A DNA stretch of 64,000 nt from Sulfopaludibacter sp963815475 (GTDB taxonomy: Bacteria; Acidobacteriota; Terriglobia; Bryobacterales; Bryobacteraceae), in assembly GCA_963815475.1 (NCBI GenBank), contig CAWFHD010000001.1:1116001-1180000 (forward strand), in the 5' to 3' direction. The notes beneath the pieces were generated by a model. It was not told the origin of the DNA, did not search any database, and saw only the letters and a program-made list of their open reading frames with translations. Positions within the stretch are counted from its first letter, which is position 1. Every line of letters starts with the position of its first letter. Shown here piece by piece: positions 42,167 to 51,084 of the stretch. Both the position numbers and the translations under genes were made by a program.

Positions 42167-43356
42167 TTCGATGCCCTTTCCAACGCTTGCGAGATGGCGG
42201 CGGCGTGCTGCTGGAACAGAGGTTCCGGAGTCTTCAACACGAGTGCCTTCTGCATGTACTCCTGCGCCTCCGAATAACGATGGTTCTTGTACAGCGCCCA
42301 TGCCAGCGCGTCGTAGGAATAGATGTCGCGGCGATACTGCAGTTCCCCCTTGGCCAGTTCGAGCGCGCGGTCGAGTTTGATATCGCGATCGGCGAAGGCG
42401 AAAACAAGATTGCGATTGGCGGTTTCGCCGGTGGCTCGCGAAACCTGGTCGATTGCATCCAGCAGGGACATCTGCTGTTTCGCCAGGTCCGACTGGCCGG
42501 TCTGCTTATAGAGGTCGTAGAGCGCAGCAGCGTAATCGGGCATCGGCGTGATGGCCTGGGCTCGCTTATAGTTGTCGATGGCGCCGGCGGTATCTCCCTT
42601 GGCAGCCAGCACCTTGCCCACGCCGGCATAGGCCGGATGATATCCGCGGAACGTGCGCATCGCCTTCTGGAAGGCATCTTCCGCCTGCGGCAACTGTCCG
42701 CTCTTGAAGTAGATGTTGCCCAGATCCACCAGGCACCACGCCACATTCTCGGGCGACGAGCTGCCCGCTTCAATGGCCTTCTTCATGATGTCGATGGCGC
42801 CGGGAACGTCGTTATAAAGGAAGTGAAAGTGCGCCGCGCGATTGTAGCTGGAGAGATCGGGACGCAGCGACACCATCTTCTGATATGCATCGGCAGCCGC
42901 GTTGTAGTCGCCGATTTCGGTGAGCGCATCGCCCAGCGTGCCCCAGTTCCACGGATCGTTCGGCCCGATATGGATCAGCCGGCGTGATGCTTCGGCCGCT
43001 TTTTCGAATTCGTGCCGTTCCAGTTGCGTCTCCACCATGAGGCGCTGCGCCTCGTAGTTGGTGCGGTCGTCCGACAGCACGCTGTTGAGAATGGCAGTGG
43101 CGCGATCGAGATACGAAAAGTCGGTGGTCTCGCGCGATTTCTGCACGTACGAGCCGGCCAGTAGCACCTGGTAGTGCGGATCGTCGGGCTTCGTCTTCAC
43201 CATCAGGCTGTACATGGAGATCCGGTCGTCGGTCTTCATGGAAGCCACGCGTTCCGCCAGCGACCGGTCGGAAAGGGCGCCCATGATGCGGTCCGCCGAA
43301 GTGGACTGTTGGGCGAATAGAGGAGCAGCGGCAAATAAAAGGTATGTAAGTTTCAT
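42163..43356 (-). CDS. Exported TPR-repeat protein
   Basis: A 397-residue protein with a short signal peptide (KLTYLLFAAAPLFAQQ) and at least six tetratricopeptide repeats (for example PWNWGTLGDALTEIGDYNAA, AYQKMVSLRPD, AVAYGVGKVLAAKGD-like units). TPRs mediate protein contacts. GAGGA lies a few bases before the ATG. It heads a two-gene operon with the HEAT gene. Confidence 0.82.
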   Translation of the reverse strand: MKLTYLLFAAAPLFAQQSTSADRIMGALSDRSLAERVASMKTDDRISMYSLMVKTKPDDPHYQVLLAGSYVQKSRETTDFSYLDRATAILNSVLSDDRTNYEAQRLMVETQLERHEFEKAAEASRRLIHIGPNDPWNWGTLGDALTEIGDYNAAADAYQKMVSLRPDLSSYNRAAHFHFLYNDVPGAIDIMKKAIEAGSSSPENVAWCLVDLGNIYFKSGQLPQAEDAFQKAMRTFRGYHPAYAGVGKVLAAKGDTAGAIDNYKRAQAITPMPDYAAALYDLYKQTGQSDLAKQQMSLLDAIDQVSRATGETANRNLVFAFADRDIKLDRALELAKGELQYRRDIYSYDALAWALYKNHRYSEAQEYMQKALVLKTPEPLFQQHAAAISQALERASK

Positions 43357-43410
43357 AAATCCTCAATTGGTGACTATCCCTCATCACGGCCGCGACTCCT
43401 TATGCGATTT

Positions 43411-43450
43411 CGTTCGGAGCCGCGACCGTAGGAGAGTCGGTGCTTTGCTG
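43411..43450. repeat. Partial copy of the 102-bp dispersed repeat
   Basis: A segment with GGAGCCGCGACCGTAGGAGA and the following GTCGGT resembles the core of the repeat found in full at 43488-43590, about 40 bp away, but its flanks differ. Confidence 0.5.
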
Positions 43451-43487
43451 CCTTAGTCGGTCGTTTCAGAAATTCGCCAGCGTATCA

Positions 43488-43590
43488 GGAAACCGCTTAC
43501 TTACGCGCGCGGCTCCGATCCGAGCCGCGACCGTAAGGGAGTCGGTTGCCTCGGAATACGAGTGCGCATTTCGGAAACTGTGTACTTAGT
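43488..43590. repeat. About 102-bp dispersed repeat, copy 1
   Basis: Near-identical to 57067-57168 in the same orientation, including a central inverted repeat (CGCGGCTCCGATCCGAGCCGCG) shortened here to its arms CGCGGCTC/GAGCCGCG and the end TGTACTTAGT. It overlaps the stop codon of the DUF4331 gene. Both copies lie at the 3' end of a gene, like REP-type elements. Confidence 0.85.
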
Positions 43591-45016
43591 TCCCCGGGGC
43601 CGTCCCCATTCCGTTGGTGCCGTTCTGCTGGCTATGCAAATAGCCGGCATGCGGCGCCGCGTGGAACGGGAAATGATCGAGCGTGGGAACGTCGTTCTGA
43701 TTGACGCCGTCGCCCAACGCCGGAACGTTGCTGAATCCAGGCACCAGCACGCCGGCCAGCGCGCGCAGCCCGATATCCACTACGTCGTCATTGGGACGCC
43801 GTCCGCCAAACGGCCATCCGGCATTGTCGCCGCCCAGCGGACCCAGGCGGCTCTGCTTGGCCAAAGGCGTGGGAGCGATGGTGAGGTCGATGCGGGTGAT
43901 ATCCGGCACGTAGACGCCCAGCAGATCGGCGCGCGGCGTCGGCGGCGCCTTCAAGCCGAAAACACCGTTGAGGATTCCGCTCACGAAGAACGGAGCCCCG
44001 ATGAATTGCGCAAACTGCTGGTCGTTCACAGGCTCGCTGCGATTCCAGTAGTCCTTCATAGGCAGCGGAATCAGAGCTTCCACCGTGAGCGGATTGCCCA
44101 CGCGGTCAATCTGGACGTAGGGTCCGAAGTGCTGCGGATCGGACGGGCTGGGCCGCACCGTCACGAATTGGCGCAGCGTGGAGGCCCAACCGGCGATCTT
44201 GGCGTTGGCCGCCTTGGGATCGGTGGGGACGCTGCCATCGGCCGTCAGCGCCGAGATCGGAATCTCGATCGCGATCAGGCTGATGTTGTAACCGGCGAAG
44301 CCGTCGACCGCATTCGGGTAAGCTGCGCCCGGTCCGGATTCGATGGCGCTGCTCAACACCGGCGCCGGAGCGCGGAAGTTGAGGGTGTCGAAGGTGGCGG
44401 CGCTATCGAAATAGAAAGCGTCGTCGCGAGGGCCGGCAAAGATGCGCCAGCCGTTGGCGAGCGTGAACACAGAGGGCTGTCCCAGTGTCGCTTCATAAGC
44501 CGGCGTCGATTTGGGCCCCAGATTGGGCGGCGCAACCGAAAGCGGATGGCCGTTCTTGTCGGTGGTGATGTAAGAGGTCTGGCCAGTGGTCAGATTTCGG
44601 ATCACCACGGTATAGGTCTGGTACAGGAAGATTCCAGGATCGTCGATGCCCTTGATGGTGCCGAAATAGGAGACGAAGGTCGGGTTCGGGCGAAGCTGGG
44701 TTTGAAAGTTAATGTCGATTTGGATGTCCGGACGGCCGTCCAAACCCCTTTGATTGTTTACGTTGAAGCGGTAAAGCACGCTGTCGGAAAACTTGTAGTA
44801 GCTGGGGCCGTTATCGGGATTTTGAAATCCCTGCGCGCTCATACTCATAACCACCTTGTTGCTCTGGCCGTTCTCGTAGCTTCGGAACATATAGAAGTCG
44901 TTGAGATTGGCCGTCTGGTCCTCCAACAGTAGCGGACCGTTGCGATGACTTGCGGCGAAAGCGCTGGCGCCGAGCAGGAAAAGCCCAGCCCAACGCCGAA
45001 ACGTGGGTGTTGTCAT
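43586..45016 (-). CDS. DUF4331 family exported protein
   Basis: A 476-residue protein with a signal peptide (WAGLFLLGASAFA) whose mature start, SHRNGPLLLEDQTANLNDFY, and the FRSYENGQSNKVVMSM segment match DUF4331, a periplasmic or extracellular family of unknown function. AAGGAGAGG lies close before the ATG. Its stop codon falls inside a dispersed repeat. The next upstream gene is a divergent sigma factor. Confidence 0.85.
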   Translation of the reverse strand: MTTPTFRRWAGLFLLGASAFAASHRNGPLLLEDQTANLNDFYMFRSYENGQSNKVVMSMSAQGFQNPDNGPSYYKFSDSVLYRFNVNNQRGLDGRPDIQIDINFQTQLRPNPTFVSYFGTIKGIDDPGIFLYQTYTVVIRNLTTGQTSYITTDKNGHPLSVAPPNLGPKSTPAYEATLGQPSVFTLANGWRIFAGPRDDAFYFDSAATFDTLNFRAPAPVLSSAIESGPGAAYPNAVDGFAGYNISLIAIEIPISALTADGSVPTDPKAANAKIAGWASTLRQFVTVRPSPSDPQHFGPYVQIDRVGNPLTVEALIPLPMKDYWNRSEPVNDQQFAQFIGAPFFVSGILNGVFGLKAPPTPRADLLGVYVPDITRIDLTIAPTPLAKQSRLGPLGGDNAGWPFGGRRPNDDVVDIGLRALAGVLVPGFSNVPALGDGVNQNDVPTLDHFPFHAAPHAGYLHSQQNGTNGMGTAPGN

Positions 45017-45235
45017 GTCCTCTCCTTAAAAGAGTGATCTGTTATGCCCGGTATACGAAGGGGGAGGATCATTCGGATTGAAGCTCGTCAGAAGAAATCG
45101 TGGGCGCATTCCCGCTCATGCAGCTTGCCAAGCGAGTGATGTAGGGAGAGTTCGAGCACCCGGTAGGCACGAAAGCCATAGGATTTTCTCAGCGTGGCCA
45201 TGCATAATTCCGGGGCTCGACCTCGTATATAGTGT

Positions 45236-45838
45236 ATGGTTGCCGTGGTAACGGCCTTTTCGCGTGTGGCGGAACCCGAGTCTCAGTGCATCGCGCGTGC
45301 GCTGCGGCGAAGAGACTCGGAATTCATTGGCCGAATGGTGTCGCGGTATCACTATCGGCTCCTCCGATATCTGGTCTACTGGACATCCAGGCGTGAACAG
45401 GCCGAGGACCTCGTTCAGGAAACCTGGTTGCGTGTGCTGGAACGCGCGGGGCAATATAACGGCCGCCTCCGTTTCGAGCCGTGGTTGTTCTCCATCGCAC
45501 GAAACCTGGCGATCGATCACCTGCGAAAGCAACAAACGGCGACGGCAAGGCATCGGATGTGCCGGGAGGACGAAGCGGGCCTGAACCTTCCGGCGCCGGA
45601 TTTCGAATCGCCCTTCTTCGCGGCCGCAAGAAGCGAAGATGCCAAACGAATCGCGGCCGCTTTGGGTGCGCTAGAGCCAATCTACAGGGAAGCGCTTCTC
45701 CTGCGTTTCCAGGAAGAACTGTCGCTCGCGGAAATTGCCCAAGTCGCAGGCGCTCCCATCTCGACCGTTTCGTCGAGGATTCATCGCGGCCTGTCGATGC
45801 TGCACGTCGCTCTCGGAGGAGACACCGATGCCGCTTGA
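45236..45838 (+). CDS. ECF-type RNA polymerase sigma factor
   Basis: A 200-residue sigma factor with region 2 (EFIGRMVSRYHYRLLRYLVY, EQAEDLVQETWLRVLERA, FEPWLFSIARNLAIDHLRK) and region 4 (ALEPIYREALLLRFQEELSL, IAQVAGAPISTVSSRIHRGL). No clear Shine-Dalgarno site precedes the ATG. It overlaps the next gene by 11 bp and heads a four-gene row. Confidence 0.9.
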   Translation: MVAVVTAFSRVAEPESQCIARALRRRDSEFIGRMVSRYHYRLLRYLVYWTSRREQAEDLVQETWLRVLERAGQYNGRLRFEPWLFSIARNLAIDHLRKQQTATARHRMCREDEAGLNLPAPDFESPFFAAARSEDAKRIAAALGALEPIYREALLLRFQEELSLAEIAQVAGAPISTVSSRIHRGLSMLHVALGGDTDAA

Positions 45839-46316
45839 GAACCATGAAAAAGCCCGCTTTCTGCTTCATCGGTCCCTGGTTGAAGGAATTTCGCTGGAGG
45901 ACCGGCACTGGCTCGATGCTCACGTCGAACAATGCGCCGAATGTGGCCGATATGCCGATCTCTCCGCGCGTGCCGTCCGAGCGCTGGATTGGTTCGCGCT
46001 TGAACTCGACCCGGCAGCAGCGCTTCGGGTTGAGAACGTAGTCCGCAGCCGTGCCGAAGGGATGAGATCGGCCGAAGCGCATGCAAAAAGCCTTTGGATC
46101 GGCACAGCGGTCGCAGTATTCCTCACGCTCACGGGATCTGCCGTTGCGTGGCGCTCTTTGGCATGGCTGGCCAGTCAATGGAATCTCCCCAGCCGCGCAT
46201 GGCAGATCGTATTCGCGGCGTTCTGGTTGCTGCCATCCCTTCTACTCGCGTTACTTCCGCTTTTTCGAAGAAGGCTTCTGGGAGAGGATTCCGATGGCAA
46301 CGGACAAACTGTATGA
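45828..46316 (+). CDS. Zinc-finger anti-sigma-like membrane protein
   Basis: A 162-residue protein with His-x3-Cys-x2-Cys (DAHVEQCAECGRY) near residue 40 and two hydrophobic segments (SLWIGTAVAVFLTLTGSAVA and WQIVFAAFWLLPSLLLALLP). CGGAGGAG precedes the ATG, which lies inside the sigma gene. It is the expected membrane-bound inhibitor of that sigma factor. Confidence 0.82.
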   Translation: MPLENHEKARFLLHRSLVEGISLEDRHWLDAHVEQCAECGRYADLSARAVRALDWFALELDPAAALRVENVVRSRAEGMRSAEAHAKSLWIGTAVAVFLTLTGSAVAWRSLAWLASQWNLPSRAWQIVFAAFWLLPSLLLALLPLFRRRLLGEDSDGNGQTV

Positions 46317-46717
46317 ACTGGCGCAGCGGATTCGGTCTCATTCCAGGTCCGGCCAAAATCGTGGCCGCTTTAGCCTTCGTGGTTTTCTTTTTCGGGGTCT
46401 TGGAGGAGCATCGGGCGAGCGGCTTCGGGACCTTGATCGGTCTGGCGGGCGGTACGCTTGCCGCCGCTTACTTTCTTCTCGCCGGCTATGTTTACGTAGA
46501 CGCAGTGCGGCGCGGTATGCCGCCGATTCCCTGGACGGCGCTCGCGGTGGTCATTCCGAACTGCGTTGGCTTCGTGCTCTACTTCCTGTTGCGAAAGCCG
46601 ATCCTCCATCCGTGTCCCAGTTGCGGGCGCGGAGTTGCGCCAGATGCCGCGTTCTGTGCCCGCTGTGGCCAATCGCAAATGAACATGGGACCGCAACCTT
46701 CACGGGAAGAATCTTGA
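46313..46717 (+). CDS. Small membrane protein with C-terminal zinc ribbon
   Basis: A 134-residue protein with three hydrophobic segments (IVAALAFVVFFFGVL; TLIGLAGGTLAAAYFLLAGY; LAVVIPNCVGFVLYFLL) and a zinc ribbon CPSCGRGVAPDAAFCARCG at the end. The ATG overlaps the anti-sigma stop (ATGA). Of the three frames open here this one keeps the family-like domain order. Function unknown; it belongs to the sigma operon. Confidence 0.75.
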   Translation: MNWRSGFGLIPGPAKIVAALAFVVFFFGVLEEHRASGFGTLIGLAGGTLAAAYFLLAGYVYVDAVRRGMPPIPWTALAVVIPNCVGFVLYFLLRKPILHPCPSCGRGVAPDAAFCARCGQSQMNMGPQPSREES

Positions 46718-46774
46718 AACATGAACCGTCGGACCCCGGTGCGCGTACATGAGGCGCAGAAAGGCGAATCTCAC

Positions 46775-47185
46775 ATGAAACAGACCTCTATGTTGACCAC
46801 AGCGTCACTGCTCACCATTCTATTGATGACGTTTCACCTGACCGGCGACATCCTGTTCAAGATGGCCCCGGCAGGTCTCTCAAATCTGTTTGTGGTGTTC
46901 ATCCTCGTAGTCTTGCTGTGTGGAACGCTGCTGCTCGCCGGACGGCGAGCGGGATACATCATCATCTTCTTCGGGTCGCTCCTCGGGCTGCTCATCCCTG
47001 TCGTCCACATGAAAGGGACGCGGGGTGTTATCGGTGGCGAGATCGGCAACTCAAGCGAAGCTTTCTTTTTCGTGTGGATACTCCTCGCGTTGGGTATCAC
47101 CGCGACGTTCTCCATCATCCTATCGGTGCGCGCACTGTTGAGCTTGCCCTGGCGCCGGAGCCGCCGCGCGTCAACCGCAGAATAA
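46775..47185 (+). CDS. Small four-helix membrane protein
   Basis: A 136-residue protein with about four membrane helices (ASLLTILLMTFHLTGDILF; LFVVFILVVLLCGTLLLAG; YIIIFFGSLLGLLIPVVHM; FVWILLALGITATFSIILSV). ATG 46775 begins right before the first helix; ATG 46721 is an alternative. No family recognised. Last gene of the sigma operon. Confidence 0.65.
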   Translation: MKQTSMLTTASLLTILLMTFHLTGDILFKMAPAGLSNLFVVFILVVLLCGTLLLAGRRAGYIIIFFGSLLGLLIPVVHMKGTRGVIGGEIGNSSEAFFFVWILLALGITATFSIILSVRALLSLPWRRSRRASTAE

Positions 47186-47485
47186 CGCCCGTTCCTCGCT
47201 GGTGCGGAAGTAGGCAACCCATCACCACCAATCGACGCAACGGCGACAACTCGCTCATATGGAGTACCAGTTTCCGATATCCCCGTTTTTCGTCCGCGAC
47301 CTCATCTTCGCAAGCCGAAAATCCTTCGCAACAAAAGGCGAAACCCCTGAACGTTCCCCGCCTGTCGGTTCGATCTTTGCCGAAAGCCCATTCACGCTAA
47401 AACGCTGACCTCGACTACGGCGTGCGCTGAGGTATTAGGGGACGAAAGCGGCTTCTAAAGGAAATAAAGGCAGGTTCAACGGCTT
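47186..47485. other. 300-bp spacer, no clear content
   Basis: Between convergent genes. A 49-codon ORF at 47259-47408 lacks a ribosome site and is not convincing. No T-tailed hairpin seen. Confidence 0.4.
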
Positions 47486-48229
47486 TTAGTTCTCCGTGGG
47501 GACCTTTTCGATGTGATCGATCACGAGAATCTTGACCTGGACTTTCGTAGGCTCGATCTTCAGCCCCGCTTGGTCCTGCAACGCTGTGGAAAGAGAGGGA
47601 GCGGGCACCGCGTCATTGGCACCCGTACCGGTCCCAAGTGGGGAATCCATCGCGTAATCCAGCTTTACTTTGTAAAGCCCCTCCAACCCGGTTTTGTCAA
47701 GCACAGGACGCTGTAGGTCCGCTGACAGCAAGCCAGCTAGTATAACCATAGTCATGGTCCCCGAAGTGTGACGACCCGTTCGGTCGATGGGTGTTTGGAA
47801 TGGACCGCCGGTTCTTACAGGAGTTAGTTTAGAGCCGTCCTTGCCGAGCACCAGCATGAATCCCGAGAGCCACTTCGTGTTTGTGTGGGCTTCCAGCTTG
47901 AATCGCTCGGCGAGGAGCGCCTGAAGCATTTCCGGCACCTGATCCTTAGAAGCACCTGCGGGAGATTTCGCATCGATGTTGAAGCGTTCCGCATCGAGCC
48001 AGTCCGGACCCAATAGTTGAAGGTCTTGCAAACCATAGGCTCGCCGGATGATGTTCCTTAGCGAGGCCTGACGATAGGCCAGGGTCGCGTTCTGCTCACA
48101 CATGCACATGGGGGCTTGCCGGTTGAATTCCACCGGCTTCACCGACGCCACCTCAAACGCAACAGACTGTTGCTCTTGGTTATGCCCCGCCCACAATCCA
48201 AGGAGGGCCAAAGCTGCGATCCGAATCAC
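47486..48229 (-). CDS. TIGR03435 family protein
   Basis: A 247-residue exported protein (signal peptide about residues 1-15) of the TIGR03435 family, very expanded in soil Acidobacteriota and of unknown function. The family hallmarks are FEVASVKP near the start, the middle LLAERFKLEAH, and the end VDHIEKVPTEN-like (here VIDHIEKVPTEN). Four such genes lie in 5.6 kb here on both strands. Confidence 0.9.
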   Translation of the reverse strand: MIRIAALALLGLWAGHNQEQQSVAFEVASVKPVEFNRQAPMCMCEQNATLAYRQASLRNIIRRAYGLQDLQLLGPDWLDAERFNIDAKSPAGASKDQVPEMLQALLAERFKLEAHTNTKWLSGFMLVLGKDGSKLTPVRTGGPFQTPIDRTGRHTSGTMTMVILAGLLSADLQRPVLDKTGLEGLYKVKLDYAMDSPLGTGTGANDAVPAPSLSTALQDQAGLKIEPTKVQVKILVIDHIEKVPTEN

Positions 48230-48628
48230 TGCGCTACCTCCCGATAATTGACGCGTGGCTGCGACGGATCGTGTAGGTAATCCTTGATGTGCTAATCCTG
48301 CTCCAGATGAGATTCGTGTTTCAGCAGCGCATAGCTCAGTTTCTCCCGCAATGCGGGCTTCCCATATATTACCGTCCGGTTATGGATCGCGGCGGGTAGT
48401 TTCCACAAACGCCCGTCTTTCGTCCACAGTCGGCGCTTTCGGTTATCGGTGTGACAGTCGAAGTCCAGGAAACCTTGCGTAGTGATCGGAATTGCCAGTG
48501 TCCTCAAGGTACCACCCTCCCGGATCATGAGGCGCATTGACACCCAATCCAAAACCGTGGATAAAATAAAGACCGAAATTGGGTCAACACTCTGCATTCT
48601 GGGTTCGTCCTTTTCATCGGGGGATGCC
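48230..48628. other. 399-bp divergent spacer with a degenerate repeat
   Basis: Separates two divergent TIGR03435 genes. It holds, near 48365-48395, ACCGTCCGGTTATGGATC, which recurs in altered form at 52184-52205 (ACCGCTCGGTTATGGACC). A 123-codon minus ORF here has no family likeness and is not called. Confidence 0.5.
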
Positions 48629-49387
48629 ATGAGCCGTACCGCCATTGTGGTTGTGTCCGCCATGAGCTTTGCATTGGGCCATAGCCAATCGCCAAAGCTT
48701 CATTTCGAGGTCTCTTCCATTAAACCTCACGAGGGGCCAATGTACCGGCTTGGGGTCACAACTGTGGGCCAGACCCTGAATGCTGATTCTGCCAACCTCC
48801 TAATCCTTGTGATGTACGCTTTCAATTGCAAGAATTTCCAGGTCACAGGCACACCAGTCCTATTCAAAGATGACAACATGCGGTGGGACATCACAGCTAA
48901 AGCTGAGGGTGATCACACGCCAACCAAAGCGGAATTCCGCCAGATGCTCCAGGCCCTGCTGGTGGACCGATTCCAACTAAAGGCGCACCGTGAGATGCGC
49001 GAGATGCAAGTGTATGCTCTTTTGGTTGGCAAGACCGGCCCCAAATTCAAAGAGGCAGCCCCCGACGCTGACTCCATGGGGCATTACAGCCGCAAAGGCC
49101 GGGACAATGTCATCACTTTACCGAAGGCCAATATGGGTGATGTAGTGGATGCCGTCGCCAATGCCATGCTGGATTACCCGGTTGTGGATCAAACAGGGTT
49201 GTCTGGAGCCTACACCGTAAACTTGACTTACACTCCAAATACCAGGGCCAATCTGGAGCAACCTGACGCCAACGACATCAGTGTCTTCAAGGCGGTGCAG
49301 GACCAGCTTGGATTACATCTGGAGCCACGGAAAGCGAAGGTTGAAGTTGTGGTTGTCGATAGTGTAGAGAAGCCTTCAGCGAACTAG
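48629..49387 (+). CDS. TIGR03435 family protein
   Basis: A 252-residue exported paralogue with FEVSSIKPHEG, LLVDRFQLKAHREMREM and the end VVDSVEKPSAN. GGGGGA lies just before ATG 48629, and the signal peptide (MSRTAIVVVSAMSFALGHS) starts there. The frame is open to 48482, but that part is not protein-like. Confidence 0.9.
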   Translation: MSRTAIVVVSAMSFALGHSQSPKLHFEVSSIKPHEGPMYRLGVTTVGQTLNADSANLLILVMYAFNCKNFQVTGTPVLFKDDNMRWDITAKAEGDHTPTKAEFRQMLQALLVDRFQLKAHREMREMQVYALLVGKTGPKFKEAAPDADSMGHYSRKGRDNVITLPKANMGDVVDAVANAMLDYPVVDQTGLSGAYTVNLTYTPNTRANLEQPDANDISVFKAVQDQLGLHLEPRKAKVEVVVVDSVEKPSAN

Positions 49388-49793
49388 CTTGCCTATCATG
49401 GTGCCGCCACACTCGGCCTACTTATTTGTTACTAGCTATGCTGTATGTAGGGCAGTAAATACCGTGAATTGGCTTAATGGTGAACGCGGCCTGCAGCGTT
49501 AAGAGTAGAAGGTTTCGGCGCTGAAACGATAACCCCTGGTTTGCCTGGGCCACTCACTATTTCCGATAAGGGCCGTGAAGTAGGCTTTCTGGAAAGTGCC
49601 CCTGGCCGCCGGGCAGGGGCGCTGGTGCCGCCGGGGTTGTTACCGAAAACGCCGTTTCACAACAGGAACGCCACGAAGCCTTCTGGCGTACAATTAAGGA
49701 TGGCTTCGGCCCGCTCCAGTTTGGGTGTTCGTTCTCAAGTGGGGCCCAAACGGACCGGACCGCCGCTGTCAGTCGTATAAGAGCTGAGGAGGT
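49388..49793. other. 406-bp spacer with a degenerate repeat
   Basis: Holds a copy of the motif GTAGGCTTTC(C/T)GGAAAGTGC at 49576-49600 that recurs at 50751-50776 and, more diverged, at 52159-52186 and 53249-53275. A GC-rich hairpin (CCCCTGGCC...GGCAGGGG) follows. No gene called. Confidence 0.5.
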
Positions 49794-50696
49794 ATGATGC
49801 TCGGTCCGACATTGGCTACTCTCTGTTTCTCGGGTGTTCTCTGCGTTTCCGCATACGCCCAGCAACCGGTTCCAGTCGATGATGTCGCTTCATTTCTGAA
49901 CGACCTCCGGGCGCCTGTCGATCAGAGGGCAACTGGGTTTGCTTCTGGTGAAGAGAGCCTCTCCAAAGGGAACTACGGCCAGGCAGAAGAGATCTTCAAG
50001 AAGCTGATGGCGCTGGATCGTGGCACCGGGGCCATCGAGGGCCTAGCACGCGTGTATGTTGCCGAAAGTCGGCCCGATGAAGCCCTCAGTTTCCTGGAGA
50101 AACAGGTAGCGCAGAAGCCTTCAAGACCAGACATACTGTTCGCCTTCGTCCGGCTGGCGGTAGAACTTCACGCGTTCGATCCCGCAATCACCGCGCTACG
50201 CAAAGCAAGAGATCTGCGTCCGACGGATGAGAGTATTGCTCTCGAACTGGCACGTGTTCTCAGCGCCTCTGGGCAAAAATCGGAAGCCACTGATATATAC
50301 CGCCAGATACTTGGCGTCGACCCTGGCGACGGCGTCGCTCTGCTTCGCCTCGCAGCGGAGTTGTCTGAGCCTAACGGAAACCTCGATGTTGCCAGGGCCG
50401 CTGCGGAGTTGGCAAAGAAACAACTGCCGCATAGCGCAGACGCGTCCGATACTCTCGGTTGGATCTACGTAAAAAGCGGGCGGCCCAGAATGGCTGTCCC
50501 GTTATTTCGAGAACTTGTAGACAGCGCCCCGACCGTATGGACGTACCATTTTCACCTCGCCTCCGCTCTTTCCGGGGTTAGTGGCCTGCAAAGCGCGATC
50601 GGCGAGTTGCGATCCGCCCTCGAATGCAATCCGCCAGCCGATAAAAGGAACCGGATCCAGACCCTCCTGATCGAACTCGCCGGATTACCCAAATAA
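49794..50696 (+). CDS. Exported TPR-repeat protein
   Basis: A 300-residue protein with a signal peptide ending near VSAYAQQ and about six TPR units (GNYGQAEEIFKKLMALD, GLARVYVAESRPDEALSFLE, LARVLSASGQKSEATDIYRQ). GAGGAGG abuts ATG 49794; the adjacent ATG 49797 has the better spacing. It stands among TIGR03435 genes; a functional link is unproven. Confidence 0.82.
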   Translation: MMLGPTLATLCFSGVLCVSAYAQQPVPVDDVASFLNDLRAPVDQRATGFASGEESLSKGNYGQAEEIFKKLMALDRGTGAIEGLARVYVAESRPDEALSFLEKQVAQKPSRPDILFAFVRLAVELHAFDPAITALRKARDLRPTDESIALELARVLSASGQKSEATDIYRQILGVDPGDGVALLRLAAELSEPNGNLDVARAAAELAKKQLPHSADASDTLGWIYVKSGRPRMAVPLFRELVDSAPTVWTYHFHLASALSGVSGLQSAIGELRSALECNPPADKRNRIQTLLIELAGLPK

Positions 50697-51084
50697 TCTG
50701 GGACGAACTAGGCACCGCTTCCGGGCACTCAGGTTAAAGCTTGGGAACGATATGTAGGCTTTCCGGAAAGTGCGCCCCGAGCAACCGGGGATTTCCACGA
50801 TCAACGCCTCATCCCCGCAGCCTGCTGATGATGTAGAGGACTCCGGCAAGGAACGATGCGCATAGCCACCAGATGAGTATGCGCTTGATGACCCCGACCG
50901 CAACTTCAATGGACCATCACGGAGTACGCTCAGTGCGTCTGAGCCGCGTTGCCATCTTTCTGTTCGCCTGTATGTCGTTGGGCTCGCGCCGGCACTTGAA
51001 ACCGTTATTAGAGCCGCGGCCGGTAAAGATCGGGACGCAAGCCGGAACGCGTGCAAGCGGCATGGTCCTTTTCGACAAGGGCAC
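50697..51084. other. 388-bp spacer with a degenerate repeat
   Basis: Between convergent genes. Contains the repeat motif at 50751-50776, with the 12-bp palindrome CTTTCCGGAAAG. Nothing else recognised. Confidence 0.5.

Noticed and set aside
46081..46752. Third reading frame over the zinc-ribbon gene, starting MATDKLYELAQ
   Set aside because: The other frame keeps three membrane helices and a zinc ribbon and overlaps the upstream stop by ATGA; this frame becomes Arg/Ser-rich.
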